This document shows, in pieces, positions 56,501 to 64,000 of a stretch of DNA of 64,000 nt (the stretch's first letter is position 1; each line of letters opens with the position of its first letter). Origin of the DNA: Neckera pumila. Its lineage: Eukaryota > Streptophyta > Bryopsida > Hypnales > Neckeraceae. The translations under genes and the position numbers were made by a program. The notes below the pieces were generated by a model. It saw nothing but the letters and a program-made list of their open reading frames with translations, did not search any database and was not told where the DNA came from. The stretch is taken from the NCBI GenBank assembly GCA_963969595.1, contig OZ018415.1:18786001-18850000 (forward strand), given 5' to 3'.

Positions 56501-57816
56501 ATTAGAAAATTGACAAAAAGGACTGTTTTTCTCACCACTTGCAAGGGCGCTGACCTTCCAAAGAGCGAAGTCTGCAGGGTTTTGCTTCCGATTGTCGACA
56601 GCCACACGCTCTCCTGCCCGATTCTCCTCTTGCTTCCGTCCTGACAAGGATCCATACGTTGGAAGGGTGTCCACTGCGAAGTACACGTCTCCTCCGTTCA
56701 TCACATACCCATTTCCATTTTCGATGATCTGCAATACAAGATTTACACAAATTAGTGTCACATTTCCAAAATCCCATCCACTCCATCTGCTATATAAGCC
56801 CCCAAACCACAAAACTAACCTTGGATATCATTTTTATAATTTGCGGAATGTGGTCGGTTACACGAGGCTCCACACTCGGTGGCAGGCACCTCAGCAGTTC
56901 CATGTCCACTTGAAACTCTTCACAAAATCTTCGACTCAGTTCTACGGGATCTTCTCCCAACTCATTCGCCCTCTTGATGATCTGCATAGCCAGGTCAAGA
57001 ATTCAAAACACTCACATCCTAGTATCAAGGTATTCACTACTAAAGAGCTGTTCTACTAAACCTAGCCCTATTACAACCACCAGGGGTTATGTTAGAAACT
57101 ACTTTCAATAGTGTCACAAGAAGCAGAGTTTTAAGCCGCTAGGTTTTCCGGAAGAAACAGGCACTTTGAGGGGGGTCCCAACTGGTGATTTCCCGTAATA
57201 AGCTGCTCAGAAAAATGTTATTTCACAACACCACGACAGAAAAAATCAAGAATAGGGTTAGGGGGAGCAGAAACATAACAAACAAGCCTACCTTATCATC
57301 GATGTCGGTAAAGTTTCGCACATAAGTCACGTCGAAGCCTACGCTCTTCAAGTACCTGATCCAGTCCAACAACCAGATTCACAATTCATTTGAAAATTTA
57401 GATTACAAATCGTGTGCAACGGAAGTAGATTAGGTCAAAGTCCTGTTCTCTCACCGGAAAAGGACATCAAAGGCGACGTATACACGAGCGTGGCCGATGT
57501 GACTATAGTCGTAAGAAGTCACGCCGCACACATACATGCTCACTTTCCCCGGCACAAGGGGCCGAAAAAACTCTTTCTGTCTCTTCATGGTATTGTACAA
57601 CTGAATCTGCACTTCATTCGCATTGATAGGGCTGCTAGCGCTGGAACAACATATCGTTCTGTGTTGCTGCATTCGCGACTTCTCTTTACGTAACTCTGCT
57701 CCATACAAAGACACCCCTACACCGACATGACGATGAATACAATGCGGCCTGATGACCACGGCTCGGGACAGCAGCGCCGAGCTGCAGCAACTCATCATGC
57801 GAGCGGCCATAGCCAT
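53505..57816 (-). CDS. Cysteinyl-tRNA synthetase, organellar type, nine exons
   Basis: Charges tRNA-Cys with cysteine (class I synthetase). Exons in transcript order: 57455-57816, 57292-57355, 56820-56981, 56555-56728, 55807-56088, 55198-55323, 54604-54807, 54044-54145, 53505-53732. All introns have GT and AG; the joined frame is 567 aa, about the length of the plant organellar enzyme. The start is the first ATG in frame (MAMAARMM); a TTG three codons earlier is ignored. The N-terminus of about 60 residues, rich in Ala, Ser, Arg and Cys, reads as a chloroplast/mitochondrial targeting peptide. Motifs: HIGH at about 106-109 (SHIGHARVY), zinc ligands Cys97, Cys278 (HIECSAM), His303 and Glu307 ([11 protein letters not shown]), [14 protein letters not shown], and KMSKS at 335-339. 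The C-terminus has the anticodon-binding helices. The donor after exon 4 is the weak GTCAGC. It is unrelated in function to the terpene synthases. Confidence 0.95.
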
Positions 57817-58479
57817 AGCTTTCAAAAGCCTAAATCGACAATGTCATTCGAAGACTAGCAGGCAATGTCATTGCAGCTCAAATCCATCATCGAGAAGGGG
57901 AAATGCTCGCTCCGGCTGCAGACAATCCAACAAAACTAAAGTGTCAGAGTAGATTGTAATCTACAGAACAACAGTTCATTATGCAACACTGTTAGGTTTT
58001 AGAGCAACAGCTCATAATTCAATGCTGATAGGCTTTGGATTTCCTTCCAGTGGAAAAGAGAAAGTATGAAGTGCAAAAGGCAATGAGGTATCTGCATAGA
58101 TGCTCTCAAGCACCCTCACATCTCTAATTACGTCCCTAGAATCAAAAACCTTTCCCGCATTCTTACAAAGCACATCCGAGTTGGATTCACAATTGGAATA
58201 AACGGATAGTGTCATGCAATCCAAGCGCAAGCACCAGCACACACTGGATTCCACACTCGTCCTCTTCAGAAAATGAAAGGGAATCAACCAGAAAGCAACC
58301 AGAAAGACGAAAGCACTCAGAAACCTTACAATCCACAACCCGAGAATCAAAACACACAACAGTAACCTAAATTCTCAAGATTACCATCAAATCAACACAA
58401 GCCAGCTGAGGAAATTGTGGCAGAGAAGCCCAAACAAGGCGGAAAACCTTAGCGCCGACGATGCCCTGACCGATACGGG
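57817..58479 (-). promoter_or_regulatory. Upstream region of cysteinyl-tRNA synthetase
   Basis: Intergenic DNA with moderate GC directly before the start codon. I see no clear TATA box. Frames on the minus strand here lack family resemblance. Confidence 0.35.
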
Positions 58480-58713
58480 AAGACGGATATGGAGGGCCGG
58501 ATACGGACAGGCGGATATGGTAGGCAGATATATTGAGGCGGACATTGTAAGCTGACATGGTAGGCGGATATGTTCAGGCGGATATGGATATGGTAAGCGG
58601 ATATTGTAGGTAGATATGGTAGGCGGATATGGTCAACGGATATGGTAGGCGGATATGGTCAACGGATATGGTCGACGGATATGTTCAGGCAGATGTAGGT
58701 AGACGGATGTGGG
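58480..58713 (+). repeat. Minisatellite of GGCGGATATGGT-like units
   Basis: About 15-18 imperfect units of 10-18 bp built on CGGATATGGT, with variants AGGCGGATATG and CAACGGATATGG. It lies about 660-900 bp before the cysteinyl-tRNA synthetase start. Confidence 0.85.
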
Positions 58714-59527
58714 AAGACGCTAGGCTAAGTTATATGTCTCGCTATTGCGTGACCAACACAAAAGCCAAAATTTACTCATCATAACTTGTGGGCACGCATC
58801 CATCCCATCATCGAGCAATCTACACAAAAAATCTATACACGTGGGTGCTACACAAAAAATGCACCACCCTAGTGGTACATTTTAGAGGAAGGAAAGTAAA
58901 CATTTTGAGAGTCTTTTGTGTTTAAACCTTTTGTTTGTGAACTTGAATTTCTTCCATTATACATGTTTTTGTTAATTTTTTGATTGTATTTGTTTAATTA
59001 TATCCTTAAAATGTCTAATAAAAATACAAAAAACTCTCCGTAGAAAGTAAATGTGTATGCTAAAAGAAATTGATAATTTGTTGTGTATTTAAAAAAAAAA
59101 TTGGAAACCAAACTATTAAATTTGCATAAGAAAGATTAACCCAAAGAATGATTTAAACACATATTTAGAATCTATGTAATAGAAATTTATCAAAAGTCTT
59201 GAATAAACCATAAAAATAGCTCAAATTCAATATCCGATCATAATTTATCACATTGGACGGACAATCCATCCTAAGTGTCCGATTCACTTGCCTATCTAGA
59301 CGTCTGGTGACCTTGACTTGCCCAATGTGACTATTTTAAGGTAGTCCTATTATTTGTTCGCTCTGTCCGAACCGTCCACTATATCTGCCCATCCAAAATG
59401 TCTAGCGATCCTAACTTGCTCAGTGTAACAACAATGTTTTCAATTGCATTTTATAGTGTCAAAGCCATCAAAACCTAAATATTATCATGACAAATTGAAG
59501 TAGAACTTGTATGTGCAAGCGACAAAA

Positions 59528-59980
59528 AAATGCATGCTAAACCAAATAGAATAATAGTAGAACAATGTGAGCTGCGCAAAGATAACACCTTAAATGCCAA
59601 AACACATTGTATCATCATTTTTAATATATACATATGATTAATGTATTGTGTTATATTATTATATTATTAATAAGATTCTTTGAAGCCAAATAATCAAATA
59701 AATGCATGTTGAACTATATAGAATAATGGCGAGACAATGTAAACTGCGCAAAAATAATACATCTAGTGCCAAAACACATTGTACTGTCATTTTTAATACA
59801 TATGATTAATACGTTGTGTTATATTGTTATGTTGTCAATAAGATTCTTTGAAGCTAAACAATCAAAGAAATGCATGCGAAACCATATAAAATAATGGCAA
59901 GACAATATGCATTGTGCAAAATAATACTTCAAGCGCCAAAACACATTGTATTGTCATTTTTAATACATATGATTAATCCT
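59528..59980 (+). repeat. Tandem repeat of about 170 bp, 2.6 copies
   Basis: Units begin near ATGCATG at 59530, 59702 and 59870 (periods 172 and 168). Each contains GCCAAAACACATTGTA and ATATGATTAAT. 58714-59527 holds nothing recognised. Confidence 0.85.
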
Positions 59981-60386
59981 TCAATATGGACAATGTTGTT
60001 TTGTTTACCGTATTGAGCTAAGTTGAATTTGATGAAAGTTCTTATTACAATTTGTAACCTGCAGACATATTTGAATGCCTTCGCGGCACTAGGGAGCAAG
60101 GTGTGGGAGAAGGCATTTATTTGAATCCGTGAAGGAGCGGGAGGACGAAGAAAAATGGAATAATTGAAGCAAAGACGAATTGACGAAGTGACCGCTGCGG
60201 TGTCAGGTGTGGCAAGAGGAGCGCCTTTTGTGTTTTTAAATGCAAGTGGACTTTTTTCAAAACTGCCAAGCTTTGGCTGCCGTGCAGAAGGCAATGACTC
60301 TTCGTCTGCCGTGACGGGGCTAGTTGGAGTTTACACTTTACAACATACCCAGTTGGGTGGAAATGTCGGCTATGGGGGACATTAAG

Positions 60387-60659
60387 CATTAGAAGAGATT
60401 GGAGGGCATTAGAGGGCCGTTTTAGGCCCGTTCCCCAATCTAGCCAGATCTGTGAACAGCCGGTATGGGCTGTCAAAAATTTTTTTTTCAAAAAAAAAAA
60501 AAAAATTCTCCCAAATATCACTTCAGTCCAAATTTATTTTTTTTCAAAAATGACATGGCACTCTCTTGACCACATCAACCCAGCAGCTTTCCTGCGTTCC
60601 ACAACGTGGGAACGCAAGATAACTTGTGAGCTCTTGGAGGCCTCAAATCTCTTCTAATG
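60387..60659. mobile_element. TIR MITE, CATTAGAAGAGATT ends
   Basis: Ends CATTAGAAGAGATTGGAGG and CCTCAAATCTCTTCTAATG. Interior shared in reverse with 26706-26946 (GGCCCGTTCCCCAATCT). 59980-60386 holds no supported gene. Confidence 0.7.
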
Positions 60660-60814
60660 AGTATACCATCAGAGGTGGATTGGCTTTGACCGCCAAGTAG
60701 CAACCGCATGAGCGGGAGGTAGTGCAGTCGGAGAGGAAGTAGATAGGATTGGCAGGGGTAGGAGGGCCACGTCCGGTGACTTTGTCATCCCACCATTGAG
60801 GTTACAAAAGCAAC

Positions 60815-61506
60815 ATCAAGTTTTTTATCACATTGCAAGACTAGATTTTTTGACTTTGAACATTTTTAACTTAAAACTTTTGCACTACAGAGTTTTGAGC
60901 TTTAAATCCTTGTAGTGGAGAATTGAGTTGAGAGTCTAGGAGAACAAAAACCTCAAAAAAACTTAATTATCATTCTTAAAAAAATTGTTAAGTAAAAGTA
61001 GGTACAAGATAGAAGGAAAATCTAAAGTACTGATGTATTTTAGATGGAATTAAAATGCACTAATCCCAATGGTGAGATTGTTCTAGCAAGTAATCTCAAC
61101 CTTGCAAAAAAAATTGAAAAATTTGAAAAATTGTATTCAGAAATGAATCCTACAAGTTATTTTTTTTCAAAAAGATGCTCTCACTACTTGAAAAACAAGA
61201 ATGTCCATAACTTTCTCATAACAAAGCCGAATGAAATGAATCAAAGATTTTTAGATAGACAAAAATATAACCTATGAGAAAAAATACTAAAAAAAAAATT
61301 GCAAATTCTTTTTTGCTGCCCGCGTTGCTCCTCATCCCTTGTTTTGAGCTTATTTGGTCATGACTTTTGTTCCCGGGCACCGATTGTGAAAAAAATTATA
61401 TTCCCATGAAGCTAATCAGCTTTTCTACTTCCAAAAAATGGTTTCAGAAAATCGGGAGAAAATTTCAGCCATAATTTATTTGCCCAAAATTGCATTTGTC
61501 CCTGGT
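60815..61506. mobile_element. Left-truncated TTAA-family element
   Basis: The body follows 14740-15480 (GAGTTGAGAGTCTAGG, GTTAAGTA, TTTTGAGCTTATTTGGTCAT). The left terminus is missing, and the right end stops at ATTTGTCCCTGGTTAAAAC, a damaged terminus. Confidence 0.6.
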
Positions 61507-64000
61507 TAAAACTCGGCAAGGCTCTAGAATTGATTGCTCATAGACATTAGGCCTTAGGTGATTTATTTTGGACACTATGTCAGTCATTCTATTTCTACAA
61601 CACTTCGATGAAAATAAAATTTTGCCATAATAAGTAAATTATAAAAGATTTTTTTTTGAGATGAATAACTTCTATCATCTCTATTCCAAAATTTTCTTCA
61701 ATGCATGTATATTCATTTAAAAAATTAGTATCCTACCAATAATTGTATAAAAAGTAGAAATATAAGACACAAACCAATCCAAACTCCAAACAAGTCTACA
61801 ATGATTATTGGTAGTGGTAATATAGTAATTCCATTTAGGTGGAATTTACTCAAGACAATTAAAACAAAAGATCTCATTCTTGCACCAAATGGAATTAAAC
61901 TTTGTTGTGTGTTCTACCTTCCCTTAGTCATTGTTGTTATTGCATAATGATCAAGTATAAACCTATTTTATCCTATATTGTCATTACATTTGTTAGTCCT
62001 ATATAATGTCTTTGAAGGGGAGTTGTTTTATTAGTATAAGGATCTCAATGAAGGGCATTGCAATTGACAACAATCTATGCATTCACAACGCTCTTTGATT
62101 TGCATTATAGATAGGCATGTAAGGTAACTTGGGCAAATGCAAGAAATGCCTACACTATTCTATGTTGTATAGAATACCGTTTTTATAGAATTTCTTGTTA
62201 CAATAGTTGCATGTCTATTAGAAGAAAATATATTTTAAGTTTAGCTTTGAATTTTTTATCTATGTACTCAATAGTATTCATGACTTTAAAAATATAGGTA
62301 TGAAATATATACAAAATTAAATATTTCATACCAATTTTTTATTTAAATAATTAAAATATTGGCATATTCACCTTTTCTATGAATTTAAATTACAATGGAT
62401 GATTACTTTCAAAGTTGAGTTTAAAGATTGCTATGACATGGAACATGGGACAAGAAATTAGTACAAATTATGATTATGGCAAATGTCCAATTCTACATAT
62501 ATTTTTTGTGGTCTTTGTTACATTAGCAAAGAAATTGCTAAAGTGATGTGGAGGTTCAAATGAAGGGCATTCATACTAGGTAACCAATCTTTGCCAACAC
62601 CAATCTTTGCTCCTTCCATCCTATTGAAGGATCTTGAAAACGTTAAAACAACAATCATTTTGTATTTCATCTTGTAGATCTTGTAAATCATCTTGTATTT
62701 GTACAAGTATTTTTTCACCCAAACTTTATTCAATGTTACACTTTTACATTCAAAGTTACGAATTTAAATTCCCAGATGTGTAACTTTGATTGTTGTTCAT
62801 AAATTAGCAATGATGAAAGGATTTATGACTCATTGTGTCTACCATCATGACGTCAACGTTCTTGTAATTGTTGTGCATTGATCAAATGCTTTTGAGATTT
62901 GACAATCATTCTACTCACTTATCATTTTAGACATTGTAAGACTTTGTAACCTAGTTGTACATTTGCAATTTTAAAGTATTTGATAATTAAAATGGTTGGA
63001 CCAAAAAATCTATAATCTTACCGCTACTTTATTATGATTTTCTAATTAGAATGATAAATGATGATTTGATTTTGTACATACAAATTGTATTGAGCATAGA
63101 TTCCATCCAAATGAATAAATTGATAGAATATTCATTACTTATAAAGAACATATGATTATCCAAATAATGGGTCTTTTATAATAGCAAAAAAAATCTCAAG
63201 TTCTAGGCATTTAGAAATAAAAAATAGTTTGTGGGTTTTTTGAAGTCAACTAGAATTATTTTTTGTTAAATTGTAAATGAATACTTATATATACTAGAAA
63301 AGACAAACGTTATAACATTGCATACATGGCCATTTTGCTAGGGATCCAAAAATGGTTGGAGACCGATCCATCCCATCATTGAGGGAAGTGCAGCAATGTT
63401 CTTTTATTGAAAGGGAATCCTTGTCCCCTCCTTACTTCTCTCCCCTAAGGAGCCTCTTCTCCTTTGTTGCTCTGTCCTGCCTAAGCAACCAGACACCCTC
63501 AAGTTTGAGGGTGGGCTCCAAGCATCTCAGCCCTTTGGTTAGATCAACGGTGGAGGGAGCTGGTAGGTCTGGTTGCTTGGGTGGCCTCTAGTTTCGAGGT
63601 GGCAGGTTAATTAAATTAGCCTTAGTATTCACAACAAATGGGCTCCCAAATCATTCGTATCATCATTTTAGGATGGGTCATAAGGATCCAAGGTCCTAAC
63701 TGACTGGTAATCCAAAACTAAATTAGGGTGATTACAACCTTGTACTGTCATTTTGGAGAATTACTTTATTGTTATCAAATGTTTGATTTCCCTTCTTTGG
63801 TATGACCTTGTGGCCTGTTCTCACTCTAAATTAGACCTATGGTCCAAGTCTGTGAAATATTTGAACGCTTCTTAGAGGAAATTCAAAAAATGTTGTTTGA
63901 AATTGCGCTTAGAGCAATTGATGATATATATATTAGGAATTTAGGATAAGGTATTGACAATTTGAGGTATATATTACATTGTAGGATTCATAATATTTCA
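61507..64000. other. AT-rich DNA, no gene seen
   Basis: No supported gene. A higher-GC patch at 63350-63600 contains an inverted pair AAGCAACCAGAC (63482) and GTCTGGTTGCTT (63566), with matching AGTTTGAGG/GAAACTAGAGG context, possibly a small eroded MITE or hairpin. Confidence 0.5.

Noticed and set aside
58480..59980. CRISPR-like array
   Set aside because: The repeats at 58.5 and 59.5 kb are contiguous tandem units without unique spacers, in a eukaryotic genome.
1..64000. tRNA, rRNA or other structural RNA genes
   Set aside because: I saw no cloverleaf with A and B boxes and no rRNA-like stretch. A tRNAscan or Infernal run would settle this.
1..64000. LTR retrotransposons, LINE ORFs or any transposase
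   Set aside because: No reverse transcriptase, integrase, DDE or gag-like peptide was recognised in the frames, and no pair of long direct repeats with TG..CA ends was noticed.

Overview
The window is AT-rich nuclear DNA from a land plant, most likely a non-seed plant (moss, liverwort, hornwort, fern or lycophyte; I cannot name it). Two observations point there. First, an intact, intron-rich organellar-type cysteinyl-tRNA synthetase gene lies on the minus strand (53505-57816). Second, a plus-strand cluster of class I terpene synthases has bacterial-type active-site spacing but a spliced eukaryotic structure. Such microbial-type terpene synthase-like (MTPSL) genes are known from non-seed land plants and not from seed plants. 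Short introns and small genes suggest a bryophyte, but this is inference.

Layout. 0-7.3 kb: repeats, plus the relic 3' flank of a lost terpene synthase unit split by transposons. 7.3-17.4 kb: nested MITEs (short non-autonomous DNA elements). 17.8-22.4 kb: terpene synthase A (intact, 400 aa), its 3' flank, then an orphan, decayed terpene-synthase promoter. 22.5-32.3 kb: MITEs and repeats. 32.7-37.3 kb: terpene synthase B (intact, 401 aa). 37.4-42.9 kb: coding-like fragments, nested MITEs and a palindromic tandem array. 43.6-44.8 kb: copy C, which lacks promoter and exon 1, has a changed RY motif and an early stop. 44.8-51.2 kb: MITEs, a short retroposon and several large inverted repeats, including a near-perfect foldback with arms of about 405 bp. 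53.5-57.8 kb: cysteinyl-tRNA synthetase. 58.4-64 kb: minisatellites, MITEs and AT-rich DNA.

The dominant non-genic signal is a swarm of about 22 copies of a non-autonomous DNA element. It has TTAA target duplications and termini starting CCCCTAAAGG, the hallmark of piggyBac-type elements. Several insertions can be proved from paralogous empty sites within the window, and the copies are nested up to two deep. No transposase was seen. At least six other TIR families are present, with TA, TAA, TTA or unresolved duplications. The terpene synthase array appears to be an old tandem duplication pulled apart by these insertions. The 5' parts of A and B (promoter, exon 1, start of the intron) are almost identical while exon 2 has diverged, which suggests gene conversion or mosaic duplication.
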